From: Rhizophagus sp. LPA8_4_AMF
Taxonomy: Eukaryota > Glomeromycota > Glomeromycetes > Glomerales > Glomeraceae
Direction of reading: 5' to 3'
Assembly (NCBI GenBank): GCA_021464525.1
Contig: JADRCO010001142.1
Coordinates: 1 to 22,153 of the forward strand
Length of the DNA: 22,153 nt
This document shows, in pieces, positions 10,887 to 20,043 of the stretch. Position 1 is the first letter of the stretch. Every line of letters starts with the position of its first letter. The notes below the pieces were generated by a model that worked only from the letters and a program-made list of their open reading frames with translations, searched no databases and had not been told where the DNA came from. The translations under genes and the position numbers were made by a program.

Positions 10887-12178
10887 TTATCTTTTTTTGA
10901 TTTTCTTTGATTTATGGCCGTCATTATCAGCCAAATTATTTTCAACGTCGTCAACAAAATTCCGGAGAGTTTTATAAACCGTCTGATTGAATCTAATATC
11001 AGCATGATGATTCCTAACATACTCTTTCATTTGCAAAAGAGTGTCTTGATACCATGCTAGTTCCAAATTAGAAAATTTGTCGAGAATATAGCAAAAAAAT
11101 ACAAATTCGATTGGAGAAACTCGATGGTCTCTAGTAAATATTTCTTCATCAACTTGAATTAAAATGTCCAATGATGCAAAGACTTGGTCGGCTTCTTGTT
11201 TAAGTTCTCGAGGTACGGAACGTTCGTCTCGTAAGTATTTGGTAATGACACCAGAAGTCGCGTTATACTTTGTTGGATTAAGTTCAATCATGTGAAGAGC
11301 TTGTACAATCAGTTGAAATGGTTTGGCACGTTTACTATCTATAATCTTGTTTATAGATGGATATTTTTCAAGAATACTTTTAGCAAATTCAGCAATTGGG
11401 GACGTGACCGCATGTAATTTTTCTTAGAAAGAAAATAAAAAATTAGGAAACATAGTATGATAGTAATATATATATATACGTCTATTATTTCATACCTGCC
11501 ACCGTCAATGGCATTCCAAGCTGTACACGACTAAAGATTTCCTGTTCCCGTTGAATATTCAGATTATAATATTCAACTAAAATGAAATAAAATTATGTTA
11601 ATTTGACAAATACCATAATATAATACTATACTTGTCTGATACATACTACAAACTATCTCAAAATTATCAAACTCATCCTTTTCTCCGATTGACAATGTAT
11701 TTGGAAAATATTGGCCACTAACTTTCTTATAGTAGATTTTTTTCATTCTTCCCTCAATTTTACGGGAGTATGGAATTTCGTTGTTCATAAATCTAAATGA
11801 AAGATGGTAAAAATTAATTTGCAACCATCATAACGAATTGGTTGGTTATTATTACCTTTGAATTGAAGTCAATCTTTGCTTTCCATCAATACAAATACGC
11901 AACCATCTATTTTCATCTAATTTCTTACAAGAGAATAAAATAGGTGGAATGTAATAATTTTTGAATATCGAATCAATTAAAAGACATTGTTTAGCAGAAT
12001 TCCATACAACATCTAAAAAAAGAAAATATAATATTAGCGTGAAAAAAATTGATTATTTATAATATTACATACCACGTTGAAATTCTGGGTTAATAACAAT
12101 TAACCCTTTCTCCATCCAATCGTACAATTTTTTCAGAGTATGATTAACGTTTCTTGGTTTTGATAAAGTTTCACTCAT
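10887..12178 (-). CDS. DUF262-domain protein (GmrSD N-terminal / ParB-like fold), stand-alone
   Basis: Exons: 12073-12178, 11856-12012, 11632-11792, 11496-11576, 10887-11422; in frame, 346 aa. The start of the domain is NPEFQR-DVVWNSAKQCLLIDSIF (about 31-52), then YYIPPILF (55-62) and the family hallmark DGKQRLTSI (78-86), corresponding to the DGQQR motif of bacterial DUF262/GmrS proteins and the ParB/sulfiredoxin fold. Next comes REQEIFSRVQLGMPLTVAEKL (151-171), equivalent to the conserved 'EIF.R.N.G...L...E' block. The C-terminal half is helical, and the protein ends in a basic KSKKIKKR that looks like a nuclear localisation signal. No DUF1524/HNH nuclease half (GmrD) follows, unlike complete bacterial GmrSD modification-dependent restriction enzymes. 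In bacteria DUF262 is tied to nucleotide-dependent DNA restriction; in fungi the role is unknown. DNA binding or nuclear function is inference. Stand-alone DUF262 genes also occur in other fungi. Confidence 0.9.
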
Positions 12179-12405
12179 CTTTGATGATTTATACGGTAGA
12201 TAGAAAAAGCAAGATAGGATAAAAAATTTGAAAACTTTTTCTATATTTTAAACAAAAAATAAACTTCAAACTTTTTTTTTTTTATCTTATTAATTACATT
12301 ATTTTATTTTGTAATGAGCTATTTTTCTAGACTAAACTTTCCATAATTTTTAATATGAATGATATTTATAATATTTACATTCTAAAAATTATTCATTTGA
12401 TATGT

Positions 12406-13364
12406 TCACGTTAAGATTATTGATATAAAACTACCTAAAAGTAATAAATATCCCGGATCAATAATTTTTGATCTATTTGCAATATTAACAAAAAATGAAT
12501 GGGTTTCAGTTGGATCAATATGTGGGGTAGATTTGGTTGGACTAGAAGGTGGTGGATTATTTGTATTATTAGGGCTATCCTCTATAGGAGGGGGAATGAT
12601 AAGAATAGGTTTACTAGCATTTTGATCAAATGAAATACTAGCAGTAAATTTTGTTGTATTTGAATTTGGATTCATAATTGCTAAACATAGAATATCTTGT
12701 ATAGAAAGAGGAGGATTAGTTGATTTACTACATTCTTGTACAGGCTCAACATTACAAGATAATTCCTCTCTATATAATACGCTGGGTCTACTTGGATCAA
12801 CTAACGCTCGTATATTTGTATAATTTGCTACGATTGTAAGTAATCCAACTGTATTAAATTGTTTTGGACGATTTCCAATTACATTTGTACCAAATCCTGG
12901 TGTTGGATCTTGAGATGTTTCTACCATTCTCATTGAATAATCTATGTTAAATTATCGTGCAAATAGAAGTAGAAAAATTTAGCTTGTGATATTTGAGGAC
13001 TTTGAAATTTATGTTCCCAGTTTGGCTACTCGATTTTATCACTTATAACAAATTTATCCATATTTTTTTTTTCTCATTCAAAATTTTTGCTTACCGATAA
13101 AATTTGTAGCACCTTTACTACAAATATACCAAGTCTGTCCCTCAAGAATCGATCCAATACCACTACTCGTATCTGCTTGAGAATACACCTTCGAAACTCT
13201 CTAAGAAAATATTTTGTTTTATTTTATTTTTTTTTTTAAAAAAAAATTCGAAGCGTAATATTTGCCGAGAAAATTTTTCTAAAGTGCGCTTAAAAAAAAC
13301 ATACCTCTATTATCATTAAACTGAAAATTAAAAGTAAAATCGTAAATTTATTTTTTTTAAACAT
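12406..13364 (-). CDS. secreted or surface-anchored four-cysteine protein, copy A
   Basis: Function not recognised. Exons: 13305-13364, 13095-13200, 12406-12941; 233 aa. The N-terminus (MFKKNKFTILLLIFSLMII) is a signal peptide, probably cleaved near VYS/QA (27-29). The ectodomain contains TWYICSK (43-49), an FGTN-V-GN segment and four cysteines (47, 118, 126, 141), likely two disulfides. A conserved N-glycosylation site (NYT) is at 95. A Pro/Ser/Thr/Asn-rich linker (about 164-205) precedes a short hydrophobic C-terminus (GYLLLLGSFISIILT), which fits a GPI signal or weak membrane anchor. It is paralogous to the gene at 16310-17166: the cysteine numbering, linker layout and both intron positions (phase 0 after codon 20, phase 1 in codon 56) agree. 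The linker-plus-anchor layout suggests a cell-wall or plasma-membrane protein. A TATA-like box lies about 85 bp upstream of the ATG. Confidence 0.85.
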
Positions 13365-13445
13365 TGTCTTAGCTGCGCCACTTTATTTACCAAGACGGGG
13401 GGGGGGGATTTTATATTAAAGAACTTAAATTTAAAAAAAAGACCA

Positions 13446-13454
13446 CTTTATATA
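13446..13454 (-). promoter_or_regulatory. TATA-like box of four-cysteine copy A
   Basis: TATATAAAG on the minus strand, about 85 bp before the start codon at 13364. The plus-strand paralogue has a similar box (TATATATAAAAG) at a comparable distance from its ATG, which supports a conserved core promoter. Confidence 0.5.
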
Positions 13455-13853
13455 GTTATTATTGACGGAAAAAGGGGCTTGGCAAACACAACAAACAATA
13501 GTATTTTGTTACACTTTTATAATTATTTAAATATTTCCGAAAAAGCAGTTGTGGCAATGAAATAATGAAATCTTATCGATCTTGGAAAAATTACAATGAG
13601 ATTCCTTGTTTTCCTTTTTTTCACAGCCCTCCCAGTTTCCCAACCCGCTAATAATTCTAAAATAAAAAATTTCCGAAGAAATTTTTTTTTTCAAAAAATT
13701 TAAATATCCCACTGCACCGAGACACCCACACGGAAACCTTTAGTAAAAGGCGAAAGGTTTATACGATCTGCAGGTATCTCGTGGGAAGAAGATAAGGTTT
13801 TATGATTTGAAATTTGGGTCCATTTTATAAACATTTCATAAAATATGGGATTT

Positions 13854-13905
13854 CCAATGACGTACTCACAATACTACGTCACTCGACTGAAATTTGATTG
13901 GTTAA
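13854..13905. promoter_or_regulatory. CCAAT and paired TGACGTA/TACGTCA motifs
   Basis: CCAAT (13854-13858) directly overlaps TGACGTA (13858-13864). A mirrored TACGTCA (13875-13881) follows 10 bp later, and ATTGG (an inverted CCAAT) lies shortly after. TGACGT half-sites are typical of bZIP CRE/ATF factors and CCAAT of the Hap/NF-Y complex. The cluster is about 500 bp upstream of four-cysteine copy A. Regulation by these factors is inference. Confidence 0.35.
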
Positions 13906-14311
13906 AATCCAGTGAGTCATTTTAGTTGAACTACCGCAATAACATTTTCTACTGAAATATTATTACTAATGAATGTTTATTATATATGATACAAATCTAA
14001 TACTAGTATGTAATAGAGGTAAAAAGTTAAATATCCGTTTTTATTGTTATGCTTTTCATTTAATTAATTTCTATATATTTTTCAATTATTGTGAAAGAAT
14101 ATGTGGTAAATAAATTATAAATATCCATCCATCTCACCCCTATTTAGTGCAACAAACAAAGCCTTTTTAAAAGATAATTTCTGATATGGCTAGAACAATT
14201 GAAAATCTTTTATATTTCCAACTAGCGAACCACCTCTACGTTTAATGCGAGCCTGATAGATATCTGAAATTATCACATCAATTTGTATAAACCCAATTGA
14301 TACTACTACAA

Positions 14312-14785
14312 TTAATTCCTAAACAAGATATTCTTAAAGGTCGTTCGCACTTTCAGCAGAAGCACAAAACATTGGTCCATGAACTTATGTCCACGAGCCA
14401 AGTCCTCATAATTTATTTGTCCTTGTTTCGTAATCATAATTAGAAACTCTTCCAATGTTGGTATTTCTTTAACTTCCCCTATAGATAGTATGATATTTTT
14501 TAGCAAATTTCCTTTAATTACCAATTCTACTAAAAGTAAGAATATAAGGAGTAGCAATCCATTTATTTTGACCTTAGTTGGAGAGTAACTATTTTGACTG
14601 TTCTTCAACCACCGCATTGATAATTTGATTTTTTTGTTTAATGTTACCTTTCGATATTTCAATTCATACGCTACCATTGAAATCTTCCTATTATAATCAT
14701 GTCGGGATTGACGTTCTAATGATAATTGGATGATGACGCGCAGACCAAATTGAGTTATGACTTTTTCAATTCTACTCTCGCACAA
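14312..14785 (-). other. unassigned 157-codon open frame, hypothetical gene or gene relic
   Basis: I recognise no family. In DNA this AT-rich a stop-free run of 157 codons is unlikely by chance, so it may be a real gene, one exon, or a relic. The frame begins MCESRIEKVITQFG, is basic in its N-terminal half, has one hydrophobic span (GLLLLIFLLLVELVI, about 75-90) and a C-terminal part with IPTLEEFLIMITKQGQINYEDLARGHKF. No signal peptide, no obvious flanking exon and no paralogue is in the window. Neighbouring frames on the same strand are closed by stops. Confidence 0.3.
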
Positions 14786-15155
14786 TTTTAGTATGATTAA
14801 TTGAATTCACCATTAGAACTAGAACTTCTTAGCCTTTATTAGTCTTATCAATAGCTTTGCATGAGCATTAGCAAAATGAATCAAATTAAAAGCTCAATGA
14901 ACGAAAGCTTAATTGTTTCATTTCTATATCCAATACATATAAGCATTCCTTGTATTTCATTGTTTTAGCATCTGATTAATCGTCTCATGAATGATTATTC
15001 CATTTTGTTGTTATAGTCTTAATCCGGAAAGAAAAATTCTGTAATTTATTTTTTATATTGCACTTATTCACATGAAAAATAATATAATATTTATTTTTTT
15101 ACACGTTGTATTTGGTCTTATAATAAAAATACTGCAAGTCATCACCAAATATCAA

Positions 15156-16092
15156 TTAAATAACTTTTTTAGCTAACCATTCTTTCCATTGATCAAGAGT
15201 CCACCCAGAACTAATATCATTATCAATAATTCCGTCAAATAAAGAAGTTGGACTAACATGAATTCCTATTTGTCTTCCTAATTTAATATGCCATTTTAAT
15301 TCATTCGTAATTTTATTACCTGCATTACGAGCTTCTTCCGATTTGATTGATACTGGTATATGAAGTAATGAAAGAAAATCACTTGATGATAATCCAATCT
15401 CACTAACATGACTAGCCAAAGATTCATAAATTTGTCCTCGAGTCAAATTCTGTACAGATTCATCATAGTACCTAAAACATCAATAAAAAAAACAATATTA
15501 CCATATTATTATGAATTGGAAAAGTTTTGTTATATAAAACATGCATACTGTTTTTGAACGTCAAATAATTTGTCAGAGAAAACAAAAAATTTTGAAGGAT
15601 CAAGCTTCTCGACAGCAATTGCGGCCTACTTGACAAGACGTACGATTTTTTTAAAAAAAGAATTATACAAAAAAGATAAAATTTAAATCACTTAAGTAAT
15701 CAAGTAACCTCATGAACTATAGTTGAAAAGGGATGCCAAGGCTGCACTTGTTGCCTAAAGATGAATTGCACTTTTCCAGAATAATTTTGATCAATAAAAG
15801 GTAGAACCTCCTAAGAAATAATGATATATTAACAAATATAAATTTGCAAGTTATCGAAATAATGAATTTATCGAGGTACTCACATTTCGAAGTCTCTTGT
15901 AAAGTTTAGCAGAAAATGGGCACTATAAATAGAAATCACAAAATAATTCTCATTAAAATTCACATAAAATAATTCTAATAATTAAACAAATGGCAATGAA
16001 CAACGAACCACATAGTCTAAATAAACTTCTAAAACGTGTGGTGCGTTATTAGAACCCCAACGATGACCTGCGAATTGAGGAGCGAGACTCAT
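15156..16092 (-). CDS. thioredoxin-fold DsbA-like protein with CPFS motif
   Basis: Exons: 16009-16092, 15884-15922, 15709-15810, 15549-15625, 15156-15471; in frame, 205 aa. The N-terminal beta strand EVYLDYV leads into CPFS (29-32), in the position of the CxxC motif of thioredoxin-fold enzymes; the second cysteine is replaced by Ser. A second strand with VQFIFRQQVQPWHPFS follows, then an inserted helical domain (about 85-165), the cis-proline loop (HVSPTSLFDG, Pro175) and a C-terminal helix after SGWTLDQWKEWL. This is the DsbA/Thioredoxin_4 arrangement at normal length. No signal peptide is seen, so a cytosolic protein is likely. With one cysteine in the motif it would act as a monothiol oxidoreductase or GST-like protein rather than a dithiol oxidase (inference). 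It is divergent from the four-cysteine gene copy B, with 217 bp between start codons. Two donors are GTTCGT and GTTACT, weaker than the GTAAGT type. Confidence 0.88.
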
Positions 16093-16309
16093 TTTTAAAA
16101 TAAACTTATTGTAAAAATGATGAATGATGTAAACTTTTTGATTTGCAAACATCTGTTCTCTAAATTTAGACCATATCAGAGTAATCAGACCTAAATTCGT
16201 GTTACAAAGTAAGCTATATATAAAAGTACGATCATAATTCTTTTTTGTTTCAGAACGAAAAATTTTTCTCTTTTATAAACTAATTATATGCGTATTTTAA
16301 TATTACAAT
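16093..16309. promoter_or_regulatory. short bidirectional promoter region
   Basis: Only 217 bp separate the ATG of the DsbA-like gene (minus) and that of four-cysteine copy B (plus), so both promoters must share this space or overlap the opposite 5' UTR. A plus-strand TATA-like box, TATATATAAAAG, lies at 16215-16226, about 85 bp before the copy B start. No comparable box is obvious for the minus-strand gene. Confidence 0.55.
16215..16226 (+). promoter_or_regulatory. TATA-like box of four-cysteine copy B
   Basis: TATATATAAAAG, about 85 bp upstream of the ATG at 16310, matching in type and distance the box upstream of the minus-strand paralogue. Confidence 0.5.
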
Positions 16310-17166
16310 ATGATAAATAATAATTTAGTGATTATATTCGTTTTGACTTTTTTCTTAACGTTGCAAGTAAGTTTAAGCTGAAACAATATACATAAAAAAA
16401 TAATGATTGATTAATTTAATCTATTGTAGAATATACCAACATTAAAAGCTCAACAAGACGACGTATACAGTGGTTTAGGAGCCATACCATCAGCACAAAC
16501 ATGGTATATTTGTAGTAAACAAGAAACAAACCATATAAGTACGCAACAATTAATAATTGTTTATAATATTAAATAAATCATAAATCACGGCTTTAATCAT
16601 CCTCCTTTTTTTTATTAGATTATAAAATGAAGGTGGTTGAAACAGATCAAACACCAACACAAAATTTTGGTACAAATGTACAAGGAAATCATCCATTACA
16701 ATATCCGGGTATATTAGGTTTGCTGACATATGCAACAAATTTCACAGGTATACAATTATTTATAGATCCGCAAGCAAAATTTTCAATATATTGGTCAGAT
16801 TTATCATGCTTTGATTTTCCTGCATTGGAGTGTAATAGAGTAAAAGATCCTCCTTTCGAAGCTAAAACAATTATTTGCTTAGGTATATCAAATCCTCAGG
16901 ATACTGAACAAAAATTTACACTATCAATTTCTTTTGTTTATGGAGTATTACCTCCTCCACTTCCTACTGTATCTCCGAAACAAACTAATACTACTAGTAG
17001 CATTCCTTCTACAAGTAAATCTACTCCAACTAATGATATACCTGAGAATCCTCCTTTCTTTTATGCTACAAATAATGGATTGTCAATTGTTATGTCAAAC
17101 ATTAATATTATTGGATTATTGTTAATTATTGTTGTTGCAACTATATTTATCTTAAGCAATAATTAA
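16310..17166 (+). CDS. secreted or surface-anchored four-cysteine protein, copy B
   Basis: Paralogue of the gene at 12406-13364; function not recognised. Exons: 16310-16366, 16430-16538, 16619-17166; 237 aa. Signal peptide MINNNLVIIFVLTFFLTLQ, likely cleaved near LKA/QQ (26-27). The ectodomain holds TWYICSK (43-49), VVETDQTPTQNFGTNVQGN, an NFT glycosylation site at 96, and cysteines 47, 119, 127 and 142, with the last three spaced exactly as in copy A. A Pro/Thr/Ser linker (about 170-200) leads to a C-terminal hydrophobic span (IIGLLLIIVVATIFIL) and a two-Asn tail, so it is a type I membrane protein or GPI-anchored. Introns are in phase 0 after codon 19 and phase 1 in codon 56, as in copy A. 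The longer anchor differs from copy A's short one. An upstream ATG at 16288 runs into a stop after ten codons and is a short upstream frame, not the start. Confidence 0.87.
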
Positions 17167-17235
17167 TACTTTATGCAATAAAAAATATTATTTTAAATAA
17201 TAATATTGTTATTATATAAACATTATATTTATATA

Positions 17236-17380
17236 TTATTGTATAGAGGAGGAGTAATATCACTTATTTTAGTATAGGTCAATGTGTAATTAGTTTTAAT
17301 TTTGCCATATCAGTGGCAAAATTAGTAACCAATTATACATTGACCTATAAAATAAGTGATATTGCCCTTTATACAATAAT
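17236..17380. mobile_element. foldback MITE with arms of about 70 bp
   Basis: The left arm begins ATTATTGTATAGAGG and the right arm ends CCTTTATACAATAAT. Arms share AATATCACTTATTTTA, TAGGTCAATGT and AATTTTGCCA in inverted order and are roughly 85 percent alike by eye; the loop is only a few bases near 17308-17313. No coding frame is present. It sits about 70 bp after the stop of four-cysteine copy B and could be transcribed in its 3' UTR. Target-site duplication is unclear because the flanks are AT-only; the superfamily is not assigned. Confidence 0.85.
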
Positions 17381-17586
17381 ATTATTATTTGGAACTGATT
17401 ATAACATTTAAAAGCTTAAAAATTTTAAAAATGTCTAAAAATATAGTATGTTATAATTATATAATGACTTCCATAATTATCATACTACATTTATTTTAAA
17501 TTTATGATATATAGCAATTAGTATTGATATAATAAAGTTATATTTATTTTAAAGCTTAAATACCAGAGGGCAATTGTCAATTGACA

Positions 17587-18024
17587 AGTATTTTTTTTGT
17601 TTAATTTATAGTAAAAAAATTTTAAATTACCTGAAATGTAAAAAAATGGATTTTCAACTTTTTAATCAGAGCAAATAGAGAAAAATAAATGCCAAAATCT
17701 GATTTTTAATAGCTTAGATTTTAAGAATTAAAATAATTGAATCACTAGTTGTTGAGAAATAATCAGCTTTTAAAAATCATAAATTTGCAAAAAATTGATA
17801 ATCTAATATAAAAATGAAAATTTTTAATTTTTATGATTTTCAAAAGCTGATTTTTCAGCAACTAGGTTCAATTAAATTCTTAAAATCTAAGTTATTTATG
17901 ATTCAAAAATCAGATTTAGCATTTGTTATTCTCTATATACTCTGATTAAAAAGTTAAAAATCCACTTTTTTACATTTCAAAATGATTTAAAATTTTTTTT
18001 TATTATAAATTAAATAAAAAAATA
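17587..18024. mobile_element. large imperfect inverted repeat, probable MITE or foldback element
   Basis: The left arm (about 17587-17786) and right arm (about 17826-18024) are inverted copies separated by about 40 bp. Shared blocks in order from the outside are TTTAATTTATA, AAATTTTAAAT, GAAATGTAAAAAA, ACTTTTTAATCAGAG, CTTAGATTTTAAGAATT, CTAGTTG and AATCAGCTTTT. Arms differ by many substitutions and small indels, so the element is old. It has no open frame. A perfect 14-bp palindrome (TTGTCAATTGACAA, 17574-17587) lies at the left boundary. Confidence 0.8.
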
Positions 18025-18790
18025 GGCTTCTTTTCTCTTTAATCTTTTTTTTTTGCTTCCTTCTAGTTGCCTTATCTGTTAAATTTTTCTGCTTTACCAT
18101 GTTTAATTTAATCATATTAGCAGGTTAGGTTCATCCATAATATCATGTGTTAATGCTAAGCTACCCTAAATAAAAATCATTTAAAATAATTTTCTGCTAT
18201 AGAAGAATAAAGGCAAAAAGTGCTAAAGAAGCAAATTTAGCTTCCTTTAACGTTTATTTCTGAAAATATCTTTGTAAATAAAAAACTATAGAAGGAAAAG
18301 ACAAAGTTAAAATAATATTTTTTAAGAAAAAATAACAAAAAAGAAAGAAATAAAAATAGAAAAAACAGCTAAAAAATAAAAAAAAATATTTCCTATAACT
18401 ATTCATACAACTTATAAAATGACCTACCGTAAGTTAGATGGGTTGTTAACTATGTTAGATAGGTTGAAACAGGTTTTTATATTAAGTTTTTTAGGTCTTA
18501 ACGTAAGATAAAATCAATAAATTTTTTTAATTGATCTGTAAATCCACCTGATATATATGAAACCTGTGTATGCTGATCAATTTAATATTACACAAAAATA
18601 TTTTACTAGTAAAAACTGTTAATCTCTCAATCTATCACTATAAAATTATTTTTTATCCAATCAATTTTATTTAATAAAGTCACGTGATTTCTGAGGTTAT
18701 TACAAATAAGATATGTAACAAGTTGTTATGATTAAATTTATCTTTAAGTATAAATACTTTTCATAGGGATTGTAACAGCTAGTACATATA
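18025..18790. other. AT-rich intergenic DNA without gene
   Basis: I see no gene, RNA or named element. A short direct repeat is present near 18433-18470 (GTTAGATGGGTTG and GTTAGATAGGTTG). All frames are interrupted by frequent stops. Confidence 0.5.
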
Positions 18791-19207
18791 CAGTCATCAC
18801 TGGATATAATGAACCCTTCATTTCAGAAGGTTTGGTTCAGTATATAGTGAATTTTGTTATATAATGTACCAAATTTCTGAATAATTTAGGCCAAATTTGT
18901 AGTGCTGGCCAGAATTATAATTTCATTTAACATAAATTTTTAGAAAAATTAATGATAATCCTGGTTGGCACTATAAATTTGGCCTGGATTAATATATGGT
19001 CACATGGCTGTTCGTTATAAAATATATAAAAATATTATATGACTAATATAGGGGCTGGTTAAGTTCAGTTTAGATGCGGTATATAGTGTTTTATTATAAA
19101 AATTTATTATATCCAATGAAATTAATTATAAAAATTGGTTCTGAAAATTTCAGTTCAGTATAACGAGATTTCAGTATAAACAGGTTTGTTATAACCAGTG
19201 GTGACCG
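18791..19207. mobile_element. 417-bp non-autonomous pogo/Tc1-mariner-like element
   Basis: The terminal inverted repeats start CAGTCATCACTGG on the left and, read inward from the right, CGGTCACCACTGG; about 20 of the outer 25 bases agree and both continue as TATAA...AACC. Both flanks carry TATA, consistent with the TA target-site duplication of the Tc1/mariner group. Ends beginning CAGT and containing GTTATAA.AAACC are typical of pogo-like elements (family knowledge). Subterminal repeats of TTCAGTATA occur near both ends. No transposase frame remains, so it would depend on a transposase encoded elsewhere. Confidence 0.8.
18886..18987. repeat. internal hairpin within the pogo-like element
   Basis: GGCCAAATTTGTAGTGCTGG on the left is mirrored by an inverted copy on the right that ends ATAAATTTGGCC; arms of about 30 bp surround about 35 bp. 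The hairpin could be a nested MITE or part of the parent element. Confidence 0.7.
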
Positions 19208-20043
19208 TATATATCAAATTTTTTAAATTTTAAATAAATCTGTATATAAAAGTAAAAAATTATAGTAAATTTATATATAAAAATAATTTTTTATATAAAG
19301 TTATGATTTTCTTTATAAAAGTAGTAGGAAAATAAGGATTAGCACAAAGTATTTGAATGGATTTAGGAGGGTATTACAAAAAATATTACATAGCAAGTTT
19401 ATAATGGAATAATACTTGAAAGTCTAAGATCACTGTAAATATTTGCTTTCTATTAGTAAAAATAAAATTTCACTTTAGCATAAATAAGTCCAAAACTTAT
19501 TTAGTTTTCATTCTGAATATCATAAATTTTCATATATAATATAACCAAATTGCCTTCTTTTAGCATGCCATGCAATATTATAAATAAAAGTATATATAAA
19601 AATGCTGACTTGGGTAGGTGGTATTAGCAAAAAGTTATATAATTTAAAACATATTTTTACATCAATTAGGATTGTAAAAAAAAAGGCAAACTAATTGTGA
19701 ATGTCTTAAGGACAACTACATCGGCAAACTTTTTAGAGTAAAAATCTGTGCAGTTCTGCAACATAAAGATCTATGCATTTCTGCGATCCTACCGCTACAC
19801 TGTACAGAAAAAAATTACAAAAATCTGTGCAAATCTTCAAGATTTTAAAATTCTGTGCAGAATTTTTAATATTTTTCTGCAAAATTCTTCAAAACAAACT
19901 AACATAAGAGATTTAATTATATACTATTATTTTACATTAATTAACACCAATCAATTTTATTTTATTAAAGGCATTTACAAATTAAAGATAAAATTTATAT
20001 TATTTTAATAAAATACACAAGTTCACTTTTTTTCAATTTGTTG
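19208..20043. other. AT-rich intergenic DNA without gene
   Basis: No supportable gene. Around 19744-19890 the motif TCTGTGCA or TCTGCA recurs several times (ATCTGTGCAGTTCTGCA, ATCTGTGCAAATCTTC, TTCTGTGCAGAATT), giving a degenerate short repeat. The 86-codon frame at 19748-20008 is a product of that repeat and AT-rich sequence. Confidence 0.5.

Larger units (their letters stand above)
13455..15155. other. 1.7-kb intergenic region with one unassigned open frame
   Basis: No recognisable gene. The left third is the upstream region of four-cysteine copy A, with a G-run near 13397-13407 and CCAAT/CRE-like motifs at 13854-13905. The middle contains an unexplained 157-codon minus-strand frame (listed separately). 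The right third (14800-15155) has only short frames and is the 3' flank of the DsbA-like gene. Confidence 0.5.

Noticed and set aside
10887..12178. Active GmrSD restriction enzyme
   Set aside because: Only the DUF262 half is present; there is no DUF1524/HNH domain in the gene or next to it.
16934..17125. 63-codon frame inside four-cysteine copy B
   Set aside because: Out-of-frame shadow of exon 3 of copy B.
1238..17166. A functional gene cluster linking these genes
   Set aside because: The genes belong to unrelated processes and are on both strands; apart from the paralogue pair there is no sign of functional clustering.
19748..20008. 86-codon plus-strand frame
   Set aside because: Built from the TCTGTGCA repeat and AT-rich DNA; no homology.
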